This document shows, piece after piece, positions 23,849 to 32,100 of a stretch of DNA of 50,999 bases. Origin of the DNA: Oscillospiraceae bacterium. GTDB taxonomy: Bacteria > Bacillota > Clostridia > Oscillospirales > Acutalibacteraceae. The translations under genes were made by a program, and so were the position numbers. The notes beneath the pieces were generated by a model, which searched no databases, was not told the DNA's origin, and saw only the letters and a list, made by a program, of their open reading frames with translations. The DNA lies in the NCBI GenBank assembly GCA_015066245.1, contig SVOS01000002.1, positions 1 through 50,999 on the forward strand, written 5' to 3'. Numbering within the stretch: the first letter of the stretch is position 1; the number at the start of each line of letters is the position of its first letter.

Positions 23849-24574
23849 ATGTCGGCTATAAAAACCAATAACCTTACTAAAAAGTATAAGGACAAAACAG
23901 TTGTAAATGCACTTAACTTAGACATCAAAAAAGGTGAGATATATGCTCTTTTAGGTGTTAACGGTGCAGGCAAGTCAACCACAATCAAAATGCTTTCGTG
24001 CCTTATAAAGCCTACATCCGGTGATGCTGAGGTAATGGGCAAAAGCATTATTACGGATGAAAACAGTGTCAAGCAGATTCTCAGCGTTTCTCCTCAGGAG
24101 ACATCTGTTGCTCCAAACCTGACCGTCCGCGAAAATCTTGAGTTTATTGCAGGTGTTTTCGGCTTTTCAAAGGCTGAATCTCGCGAAAAAGCTACAAAAA
24201 TGATAGAAGACTTTGATATGGGCGATATCGAGAAAAACCGTGCAAAAACACTCTCGGGTGGCTGGCAGAGAAGACTCAGCATTGCTATGGCGCTTATCTC
24301 AAAGCCTCAGGTTATTTTTCTTGACGAGCCAACTTTAGGTCTGGACGTTTTGGCACGACGGGAGCTGTGGAAGCATATAAGCAAGCTTAAGGGAAAAATC
24401 ACAATTATCCTTACAACCCACTATCTTGAGGAAGCAGAAGCTCTGTCGGACCGCATCGGTATTATGGCAGGCGGTGTGCTTAAGGCAGAGGGTACTGCAT
24501 CTGAGCTTAAAGAAAAAGCAGGTACTGCTGATTTTGAAGAGGCATTCGTAAGAATCGCGGGAGTCGAGGTGTAA
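23849..24574 (+). CDS. ABC exporter ATP-binding protein
   Basis: A 241-residue ABC ATPase with Walker A GVNGAGKS, Q-loop SPQE, signature LSGGW, Walker B VIFLDEP and switch TTHY. The ATP-binding subunit of an ABC-2-type exporter for an unknown substrate (drug, peptide or bacteriocin). ATG follows GGAGGT, one base beyond the regulator's stop. The following permease completes a two-gene transporter. Confidence 0.93.
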   Translation: MSAIKTNNLTKKYKDKTVVNALNLDIKKGEIYALLGVNGAGKSTTIKMLSCLIKPTSGDAEVMGKSIITDENSVKQILSVSPQETSVAPNLTVRENLEFIAGVFGFSKAESREKATKMIEDFDMGDIEKNRAKTLSGGWQRRLSIAMALISKPQVIFLDEPTLGLDVLARRELWKHISKLKGKITIILTTHYLEEAEALSDRIGIMAGGVLKAEGTASELKEKAGTADFEEAFVRIAGVEV

Positions 24575-24578
24575 AATT

Positions 24579-25328
24579 ATGAGAAGAACGTTGGTATTTG
24601 CAAGCCGAAACACTAAGGAGATACTCCGCGATATATTTACTCTTATCTTCGGAATTCTCTTTCCGTTGGTGCTTCTGGTGCTGCTTTCTGCAATTAATGC
24701 AAGCATTCCCAAAGAAGCTTCAATGACACTTTTTAACATCAAAAACCTTGTGCCCGGTGTGGCAGTTTTTGGTCTGAGCTTTATTTCGCTTTTTACTGCA
24801 ACAATAGTCTCAAAGGACAGATGCACAAGCTTTATCTTAAGACTTTTTACATCACCTCTTAAGCCCTACCAATACATAATCGGTTACACACTTCCGCTGA
24901 TTCCGATTTCACTTATGCAGACATTGGTGTGCTATATTGCATCATTTTTTATGGGACTTGAGTTTACGGTTTCCATTATTCCTGCAATTCTTGTAAATCT
25001 TCCTACTGCTTTGCTTTATATTGCAATGGGACTATTGTGTGGAACGATTTTTAATGATAAAATGGTAGGCGGAGTATGCGGTGCGCTGCTTACAAATCTT
25101 TCGGCATGGCTTTCAAGCACATGGTTTGACATCAGTCTTATCGGCGGTACTTTCGAGAAGATTGCAAATCTTCTTCCCTTTATCCACGCAGTAAAAGCAG
25201 GCAGATATGCCCTTATGGGCAACTACAGCGAGATTCTGCCTGAGCTTTTGTGGGTATTCGGCTATGCTTTTGTAATTGCGGTTGTTGCCGTTGTGCTTTT
25301 TAATTACAAAATGAAGCAGGACAAGTGA
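24579..25328 (+). CDS. ABC-2-type exporter permease
   Basis: A 249-residue membrane protein with six hydrophobic segments (first near 20-42, last near 225-245) of the ABC-2 fold, including LVPGVAVFGLSFISLFTATIVSKDRCTSFILRLFTSPLKP, the usual cytoplasmic coupling loop. Partner of the preceding ATPase. The start is ATG after GAGGTG. Confidence 0.9.
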   Translation: MRRTLVFASRNTKEILRDIFTLIFGILFPLVLLVLLSAINASIPKEASMTLFNIKNLVPGVAVFGLSFISLFTATIVSKDRCTSFILRLFTSPLKPYQYIIGYTLPLIPISLMQTLVCYIASFFMGLEFTVSIIPAILVNLPTALLYIAMGLLCGTIFNDKMVGGVCGALLTNLSAWLSSTWFDISLIGGTFEKIANLLPFIHAVKAGRYALMGNYSEILPELLWVFGYAFVIAVVAVVLFNYKMKQDK

Positions 25329-25334
25329 TTTTGT

Positions 25335-25919
25335 ATGGAGATTCTTCACTCTGACGAAAACATAATAGTAATCATAAAACCCGTCGGTCTTGATTCTGAG
25401 CATGATGTTCCCAAAGCTATTGCTGAGGATTATGAGGGCGAAATTTTTACTCTGCATCGTCTGGACAGAAATGTAGGGGGAGTTATGGTCTACGCAAGAG
25501 ACAAGAAAACCGCCGCAATTATTTCCAAGGCTATTCAGGAAGGCAGGATGGTCAAGGAATATCTTGCGAAAGTCCACGGTACACCCGATAAGAGCGGAGT
25601 GCTTGAGGATTTGCTTTTTAAAGACTCAAGGAAAAACAAGGTTTTTGTGGTGAAAAGACAGAGAGCAGGGGTGAAGAAAGCAAAGCTTGAGTACAAACGT
25701 CTTTCAGAGGGCGAGGAGTCGCTTTTGCATATTCGTCTTTATACCGGCAGAAGCCACCAGATCAGAGTACAGTTTGCAAGCAGGGGTTATCCTCTGGTAG
25801 GAGACCACAAGTACGGCTCCAGAAGCAGTGTGAAGGAGCCCATGCTTTATTCTCACAGAATTACATTTCCATATAAAGGCAAAGATGTTTCTTTTGAAGC
25901 GACACCTAACTGGGCATAA
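25335..25919 (+). CDS. small RluA-family pseudouridine synthase
   Basis: A 194-residue RluA-family pseudouridine synthase without the N-terminal S4 domain and shorter than RluD (about 300). Catalytic HRLDRNVGG carries the nucleophilic Asp; LHIRLYTGRSHQIRVQFASRGYPLVGDHKYG is the family core. The target RNA cannot be told. It follows the ABC permease by 6 bp with a weak ribosome site, so it is likely cotranscribed, and it ends at a strong terminator. Confidence 0.88.
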   Translation: MEILHSDENIIVIIKPVGLDSEHDVPKAIAEDYEGEIFTLHRLDRNVGGVMVYARDKKTAAIISKAIQEGRMVKEYLAKVHGTPDKSGVLEDLLFKDSRKNKVFVVKRQRAGVKKAKLEYKRLSEGEESLLHIRLYTGRSHQIRVQFASRGYPLVGDHKYGSRSSVKEPMLYSHRITFPYKGKDVSFEATPNWA

Positions 25920-25921
25920 CA

Positions 25922-25956
25922 AAAGCCGTCAGCGTACAAATTACGCTGACGGCTTT
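25922..25956. terminator. bidirectional terminator between convergent operons
   Basis: A 15-bp perfect stem (AAAGCCGTCAGCGTA with TACGCTGACGGCTTT) with A/T-runs on both sides, separating the plus-strand RluA gene from the minus-strand RING/TPR gene. Confidence 0.9.
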
Positions 25957-25972
25957 GATGTTTTAATTTTAC

Positions 25973-27601
25973 TTATCTGTAGAGTGTGTAGGTCTGATTG
26001 TTTGAGTAACTGTATATTCGGATTGTGTTGAAGTCGATGATAGATATATCATATACGTTGCCAAGTATTTTACTATCTTTGTCTTTGTGAACAAAAGTCA
26101 TGTCGATAATATCAATATATTCAGTGTTGGCGTGGTCTGTGAAGGGAACATTGTAATGACAATAATAGCCCTCGTCACCGCGATCTTCAAACTTCAAATA
26201 ATAATTACCGCTATAGGTAGACCAGTTGCCAACGAGGAAAGCCCATACACTATGGTCCTGCTGAGCAAGGCTCTGGACAAAATCAAGGCTCCAGCACTGC
26301 TTGGCAAGAGATGCTTTGTCTGTAAAGAGATAAGCCTCGCCATAATCATATAAAGTTGTAAAAAGCTTTGTATATGTGGCGGTATCTTCGTAGGATGCAG
26401 GCAGAAGTCCGAAAAGGTCCAGCATAACCTTATAGTTATCATCGGTCCAATCCTCTGCGGTATCGTGACCTGATATGTAAAGCTCAAGTGTTCCGTAGTA
26501 AAGCATATACTGGTCGCTTGTAAGGTTGACAGTTTCCTTGAATCTGTAAGATTGTGAAGTAGAGCCATCGGCCAGTACCTCTGCTTCCCACATAATCAGA
26601 GCAGCATCAAGCTGAGTTTTACTGTCTTTGTAATCTAAGATTTTCTCAAAGTATTTGTAAGCATATTCGTAGTTGCTTTCGTCTCTGTAATTATATGCTT
26701 TCTGATACTTTGACTCAAGGACCATCTCGGATGCGTTTTTATATTCACCTAACTGAGTGAATGTATCGATAGCATCGTCGTATTCTTTGTTTTCCAGAAG
26801 ATGCTCGCCTTTTTTGTAGAGAGTTTCTTTTGCTTTTTCTTTACTGTCGCTGTATCCGCCCAGCTCAACAAACTGCTGGTAGGCAGCATCGAAATCTTTG
26901 TTCTCAAGAGCAGTGCAGGCGGTGTTGTATTTGTTCATAGGAATGAATAAGAATATAACAAGACACACAACGGCGGCAATTACAACTGCGGCTGCGGCAC
27001 CGATAATAATAAAAAGCTTCTTGCTCTTCTTGGGCTTTGGAGCTATCTGACCTTCGACAAAAGGTGCAGTAATCTCGCCCTCAGCAAAGGGTACGGGTTC
27101 GGCTACGGGTGCAGGAATCTCGCCTTCGGTAAAGGGTGCGGGCTCGGCAACGGGAGCAGGAATCTCATCCTCGGTAAAGGTTGCGGGCTCGGTTGCTATA
27201 GCTTCAGCTTCGACAGGCACATCAGCAGGTGCTTCTACGGTTTCCTCTGCAGGTGTTTCTGTAGGCTCAACATCGGGTGCTTCTGCGGTTTCCTCTGCAG
27301 GTGTTTCTGTAGGCTCAACATCGGGTGCTTCTACGGTTTCCTCTGCAGGTGCCTCAGACTCCTGGGCGGGCTGGGGAACAACTGCTCCTGCAATAGATAC
27401 CGTGGGATCGTCAGAAGAATAATCGGGTTCTATTATATCTTTGATTCTGCCCTGGCACCCCTCTGTGGTGCAGCCCATGTTCTTTTGCCAGCAGGTGATG
27501 TGCTGATATGCTCCGCAAGTATCGCAAACAGCAATGGTGTCCTGGGCAGTAAGCTCGGCTTTGCAAAACGGACAGGTTTTATTAGCAAAATTGTTTTCCA
27601 T
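25973..27601 (-). CDS. membrane protein with RING-like N-terminus and extracellular TPR-like domain
   Basis: A 542-residue protein. The N-terminus (10-44) has a Cys/His cluster CPFC...CDTC...HITC...C like a prokaryotic RING/zinc-ribbon. A linker of Pro/Glu/Ala repeats follows (about 60-190), including two nearly identical 16-residue units encoded by 48-bp tandem repeats and several PVAEPxPFxEGE-type units. A single membrane helix (about 196-218) is followed by about 320 residues outside, with TPR-like pairs (GGYSDS, GEYKN, LDYKDS). The positive KPKKSKK before the helix predicts a cytoplasmic N-terminus. ATG at 27601 fits AGGGG upstream. Function unknown; it is the last gene of the XRE-ImmA/IrrE operon. 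Confidence 0.8.
   Translation of the reverse strand: MENNFANKTCPFCKAELTAQDTIAVCDTCGAYQHITCWQKNMGCTTEGCQGRIKDIIEPDYSSDDPTVSIAGAVVPQPAQESEAPAEETVEAPDVEPTETPAEETAEAPDVEPTETPAEETVEAPADVPVEAEAIATEPATFTEDEIPAPVAEPAPFTEGEIPAPVAEPVPFAEGEITAPFVEGQIAPKPKKSKKLFIIIGAAAAVVIAAVVCLVIFLFIPMNKYNTACTALENKDFDAAYQQFVELGGYSDSKEKAKETLYKKGEHLLENKEYDDAIDTFTQLGEYKNASEMVLESKYQKAYNYRDESNYEYAYKYFEKILDYKDSKTQLDAALIMWEAEVLADGSTSQSYRFKETVNLTSDQYMLYYGTLELYISGHDTAEDWTDDNYKVMLDLFGLLPASYEDTATYTKLFTTLYDYGEAYLFTDKASLAKQCWSLDFVQSLAQQDHSVWAFLVGNWSTYSGNYYLKFEDRGDEGYYCHYNVPFTDHANTEYIDIIDMTFVHKDKDSKILGNVYDISIIDFNTIRIYSYSNNQTYTLYR
27241..27351 (-). repeat. 48-bp tandem repeat in the linker of the RING-like gene
   Basis: Two 48-bp units (27241-27288 and 27289-27336) differ at one base, and a third partial copy (about 15 bp) follows. 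Each encodes 16 residues, so copy-number change would keep the frame and alter only linker length. Confidence 0.85.
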
Positions 27602-27624
27602 AAAAATAACCCCTCTTTGTATTT

Positions 27625-28299
27625 TTATTTCTGGCAAACATCGCAGGGCGAGTATTTACCGCTTTCAAAATCCTCTTTGGTGAGTCTGCGTATGTTGCTT
27701 TTGTTTTTGACATAGCTGCAGTCCTTCAGATGGTAGTTGTGACCTGCGGTTGTGGTTATGTAGTAATCGCCGTAATATTTGCTGTTTTCGGAGATGTTGG
27801 TGAGAATCACAGTGCCGGCAACCGCCAGAACAATAACCGATGCTGCGATTATTACTGCGGCTTTGTGTTTGCGGACGAAGGCCTTGCAGTTTTTGAGTCG
27901 GGATTTACAAAGAAGAAAATGCACAAACTCGTTTGCCTCGAATTCTTCTTTTACGTCCTTGCCCAAAACAGGTACGGTGTTAAGATGTCCCAGAAAAATA
28001 TGTCCTGCCTCATGTGCAAGGACTATATTCTTTTCTTCATCAGACAAGTCTTCGTGTATAAACACCATCCGATAATTTTCGTTTGCGTATGTAAAGCCGC
28101 GGCTGTGCTTGATGCAATCATCAAGATTTAATGAGGTTATCAGTGTCTGCACATCTTTTTCGTTGAAAATGTGATTGAACTCAATAACAGTATATCCCAT
28201 TTCTTCGCAGGCTTTACGCAGGGTGCGATAGTTTATTTCGGTTAGTTTGTATTCTTTTTGAAAACTTTGTACGTATTTTTTGATTTCTTTGTTAGTCAT
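27625..28299 (-). CDS. ImmA/IrrE-type membrane metalloprotease with extracytoplasmic Cys/His domain
   Basis: A 224-residue protein. The N-terminal part (1-135) is an ImmA/IrrE (COG2856) zinc protease with HEAGH (96-100) and the third-ligand region EEFEANEF (118-125). A membrane helix follows (about 147-168), with positive residues before it, putting the protease inside the cell. The C-terminal 50 residues have HLKDC (His190, Cys194) and SPCDVCQK (Cys219, Cys222), a likely metal-binding cluster like the zinc-binding Cys motif of Ada-type and other small domains. ImmA/IrrE proteases typically cleave or inactivate an XRE partner; the preceding XRE gene, overlapping by 8 bp, is the obvious one. 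Confidence 0.88.
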   Translation of the reverse strand: MTNKEIKKYVQSFQKEYKLTEINYRTLRKACEEMGYTVIEFNHIFNEKDVQTLITSLNLDDCIKHSRGFTYANENYRMVFIHEDLSDEEKNIVLAHEAGHIFLGHLNTVPVLGKDVKEEFEANEFVHFLLCKSRLKNCKAFVRKHKAAVIIAASVIVLAVAGTVILTNISENSKYYGDYYITTTAGHNYHLKDCSYVKNKSNIRRLTKEDFESGKYSPCDVCQK

Positions 28300-28843
28300 T
28301 GTTTTCCTGCCGTTTTTTTATTGATTTTAAAGCTTTTTTGCTTTCGATTTCTTCCGAAATCTTTTTAGAGAACACCTTTCCGTCAAAGGATTTGATTACT
28401 ACATCGCCGGGTAGCTTTTTGCATCTTGCGTACTCAACCATAATCAGAGTTTTGATGGAGTGTATTGCCTGATCATCCAGATCCTTGAATAATGAGCTGA
28501 CATCGTTGCCAAGTTCCGGCATAAGGTTTGTGCCTGAGGGTGCGCTGGATCTGTTTACATATTTGAGCACCGCATCGGGGAACAGGCCCATAGAGTGAAG
28601 GAAATGATGGGTTTTCTCGTTGTAGTCATAAAACATAATCAGTGCCAGATATGTATTCCATGTCATTTTTCGGATTTGTCTTTCAACAGCACCGTAGGTC
28701 TGTCTGGAAACACCGATGGTGTTTGCAAGCTCTCCCTGAGAGATGCCTGCTTTGATTCTCAGAGTGGCAAGCTCGGGCATAAGAAGGTCCATAAGCTCTT
28801 CTTTTTCTTTGTCGCTGAGCCACCAGTTGTCTTTATTTTTCAT
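28292..28843 (-). CDS. XRE-family regulator, partner of the ImmA/IrrE protease
   Basis: A 183-residue regulator with a helix-turn-helix (about 24-76: LATLRIKAGISQGELANTIGVSRQTYGAVERQIRKMTWNTYLALIMFY) and a longer C-terminal half containing the basic tail SKKALKSIKKRQENND. The extension (77-183) has no recognised domain and may be the protease target. It starts with ATG after GGAGGTGTAATAA, 8 bp overlap with the protease gene shows coupled translation. The inverted repeat at 28857-28891 in its leader is a likely operator. Confidence 0.85.
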   Translation of the reverse strand: MKNKDNWWLSDKEKEELMDLLMPELATLRIKAGISQGELANTIGVSRQTYGAVERQIRKMTWNTYLALIMFYDYNEKTHHFLHSMGLFPDAVLKYVNRSSAPSGTNLMPELGNDVSSLFKDLDDQAIHSIKTLIMVEYARCKKLPGDVVIKSFDGKVFSKKISEEIESKKALKSIKKRQENND

Positions 28844-28856
28844 TTATTACACCTCC

Positions 28857-28891
28857 GATAGTTTAGATTTGTCGGATTTTGTCTAACTATC
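28857..28891. promoter_or_regulatory. 35-bp inverted repeat in the XRE operon leader
   Basis: GATAGTTTAGA and TCTAACTATC are inverted copies (one extra base on the left) flanking TTTGTCGGATTTTG. It lies between the predicted start (about 28895) and the ribosome site. It could be the XRE operator or an RNA hairpin controlling translation. Confidence 0.6.
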
Positions 28892-28900
28892 TTGGCTATA

Positions 28901-28929
28901 AGTTTACATTCTGATACTGGATTTGTCAA
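28901..28929 (-). promoter_or_regulatory. promoter of the XRE-ImmA/IrrE-RING operon
   Basis: On minus TTGACA (28929-28924), 17 bp, TAAACT (28906-28901). Confidence 0.65.
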
Positions 28930-29024
28930 TATTATATAGAAGTATATTAAAAATTTAATTAATCGGATGGTATTTTTTGCTTTAGTCAACAAATGTTAAA
29001 AAACGACAATGATTTATGCGTATA

Positions 29025-29053
29025 TTGACATCAATTGGTAAAAATGATAAAAT
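29025..29053 (+). promoter_or_regulatory. promoter of the giant surface-protein gene
   Basis: TTGACA (29025-29030), 17 bp, TAAAAT (29048-29053); predicted start about 29060, 54 nt before the ATG. Confidence 0.75.
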
Positions 29054-29113
29054 AATATTAACAATGTATAGGTGAGTATACATAAACTATATTATTTATG
29101 TGAGGTGCGTTTA

Positions 29114-32100
29114 ATGTTAAAGAGAGTAACCAGTATTTTGCTTGTTGCTGTGCTTTTACTCAGCGTATTTACGGGGGTTTCCTTTGTAAAAACTCCTGTA
29201 AAAGCGTCTACAACAAGCCAGCTTAACATCGATGCCAGGGCGAATTACCTTTATAATATTAACTGGACCTGCCAGAAAACTGTAGCTGGTTGGAACGGTA
29301 ATTATTATTTTTATCAGGGTAGTTCTTATAAGCTTCCTTACGGACAGCCTATTAACTCGGGTTATTATATCGGATATGGTGTTTCGGTGGATACTTTTAT
29401 CCAAGGTGCGGCTAATGCAAGCTCAGCCTTCTATACCTATCAGTCAAGCTATGATGGCACATATTCTACATATTATGCTACTGACTGTTCAGCATTCGTA
29501 TCCTGGTGCTGGGGTATTGACAGAAAGACAACATATTCTATTCCTCAGGTTTCTACAAACTTAGGATATTGTACTGCTTCAAATGCATACAATCTTCAGC
29601 TTGGTGACGCCCTTAACTCAAACAGTGTAGGTCATGTTGTACTTGTTACAGGTCTTACCTATGATTCAAGCGGTAATCTGACACAGATCGAGATTACAGA
29701 GCAGACACCTCCTCAGCTCAAGAGATCTTACTATACTCCCTCTACTCTTGGTTCTAAATACGGTGCTTACTATACAATTCAGAGATACACAGGCTCTGTT
29801 CCTGCTGCTCCCGATGGTTCAACAGGCAGTGATGTAAGCGGTGGTGCAGTTTCTACAAATTCCAAGTATTATCCTGCTTGTGATTCCAGCTATGGTTCTT
29901 TCTATCCTGCTATGGAGTCAATCGGTGTTACCTGTGACTGGGAGCTTCACCAGAGAATCGCAGAGTTCAACGGTATTGCTGATTTTGAGGGTACTGCAGA
30001 ACAGAATACAACCCTTTTAAATCTTCTCAAATCGGGTAAGCTTCTGAATCCCGATTATGTAGAGCCTTCGTATTATCCTGCTTGCGATTCGTCGCAGACT
30101 ACCTTCTACGGAGCTATGTCATCAATCGGTGTTACCTGTGACTGGGAGCTTCATCAGAAAATCGCTGCCGCCAACGGCATAACGGATTTTTCGGGTACTG
30201 CAGAGCAGAACGAACAGTTGCTCTCACTGCTTAAAGCAGGAAAACTCATAAATCCTGATGGCACCTCGTCGGGAGGCTCAACAGGTGATTCTTCGGGAGG
30301 AAGCTCGGGCGGTACCTCCTCGGGTACAGGCTATGAAAACGGTTATGATGGCGGTATGGCTGGTACCGGTACTATCCTGACAAAAGGACTTGACCTTTCT
30401 GCATGGCAGGAGGATAACGTAAACTTCTCGGCAATCAAAGCCGCAGGTTATAGCTTTGTTATCTTAAGGTGCGGTACCACCAACGGCAAAGATACATATT
30501 TTGAAACATACTACTCTCAGGCAAAGGCGGCAGGCCTTAACGTAGGTGCTTACTATTATGCATACTGTACGTCCGTTGCAGGAGCAACTGCCGACGTAGA
30601 GGACTGTATGTCCTACATTGAGGGTAAGAAGTTTGAATATCCCATTTACTTTGACTATGAGGATTCGTCCCAGAGCGGACTTTCTCAGTCTACTGCTATT
30701 GCAATCTGTGAAGAATTCATGGGCACTCTTGAAGAAAACGGCTATCTTGTAGGTATGTACAGTATGGCAAGCTGGATGGAGCAGGAGTGGATTACAACCG
30801 CAGGCCTCAGAGATTATTACGAGGGTTGGGTAGCTCACTATGCAGGCGATGGTACCTATGACGCTGGTTATTCTAAGTATGGTACCTACTACAGTACAAA
30901 GTATGGTATGTATCAGTGGACTGACAAGCACTACTTTACTTATGGCGGTGTTTCATACGGCCCTTATGATGCAGACCTTGCATACAAGGATTATCCCACA
31001 ATCGTAAAGACTTACGGATTTAATGGTTATGAGGGCACCGTATCAGGCGGTGACTCGGGCTCAGACACCGGTGGAGATTCCGGCGATACAGGCGGCGATA
31101 CTACCACAGATACAAGCAACATTGTGCTGAAATTCTATCCTAACGATGGTGAGGGCACAATGGCTGACCAGACTGTTACTTATGGTACATTGACCGCTAT
31201 CAATACAAACCAGTTTACACGCACAGACTATACCTTCAAAGGCTGGAGAGCCTACAGACCTTCTACAAAAGAATGGTACTGCACAGACAGCTCAAGCTTC
31301 GGTTGGTATACAAAGGCGGATATTCCTGCCGGCTATAGCTACTATATCTTTGACGATGGCGAGCACGTCGCAAAAATAGGCTTGGACAACGGCGATACAA
31401 TCAGAATGTATGCTGTCTGGGGTAAACACAACTATACAATTAAATATGATGCAAACGGCGGCTCAGGTACAATGGCCAACTCTACCCATATTTACGGTGT
31501 GCCTTCATGTATCAGCAAAAACACATTTACCAGAAGTGGCTATGAATTCGCAGGATGGTATGTAAATCGTGTTGAGCCCGGAACATTTATTTATTCCAAT
31601 GGAACTGACAGCACAGGCTATGTTCCCGGTAATCAGCCCGACGGCTATAGTCTTGTGCTTTATAAAGACCAGTATATTACAACTTCTCTCTGTACTGCCA
31701 AATACGATGAGATCAGGTTGGTAGCTCAGTGGATTCCTAAAGATACAGATGCACAGACATATACTGTTGAGTACAACGGAAACGGCGCAGAAGGAACCAT
31801 GGCAGCAACAGAGGTTACTTACGGAACATCAACCAAGCTCAGAACAAACACATTCACTAAGGATGGCTATAATTTTGCAGGTTGGCGTGCACATCGCAGA
31901 AGTGACGACAAGTGGCTCTTTAAAGATGCAAACGGCGACACAATCTGGCTTACTTGGGCGGAGTATTCCGAAGCTCCCGATTCATATACTTTCAGAGTTT
32001 ATTCTGACGGTGGATCTGTATCAAAGCAGAGCTCAACAGACCGAGATGTTGTGACACTTTATGCAGTATGGGATTATGAGGAATATTTTATCTTCAAATT

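Noticed and set aside
27625..28843. Phage or integrative-element repressor module
   Set aside because: ImmA/IrrE-XRE pairs occur in ICEBs1-like elements, but there is no integrase, excisionase, relaxase or phage structural gene in this window.
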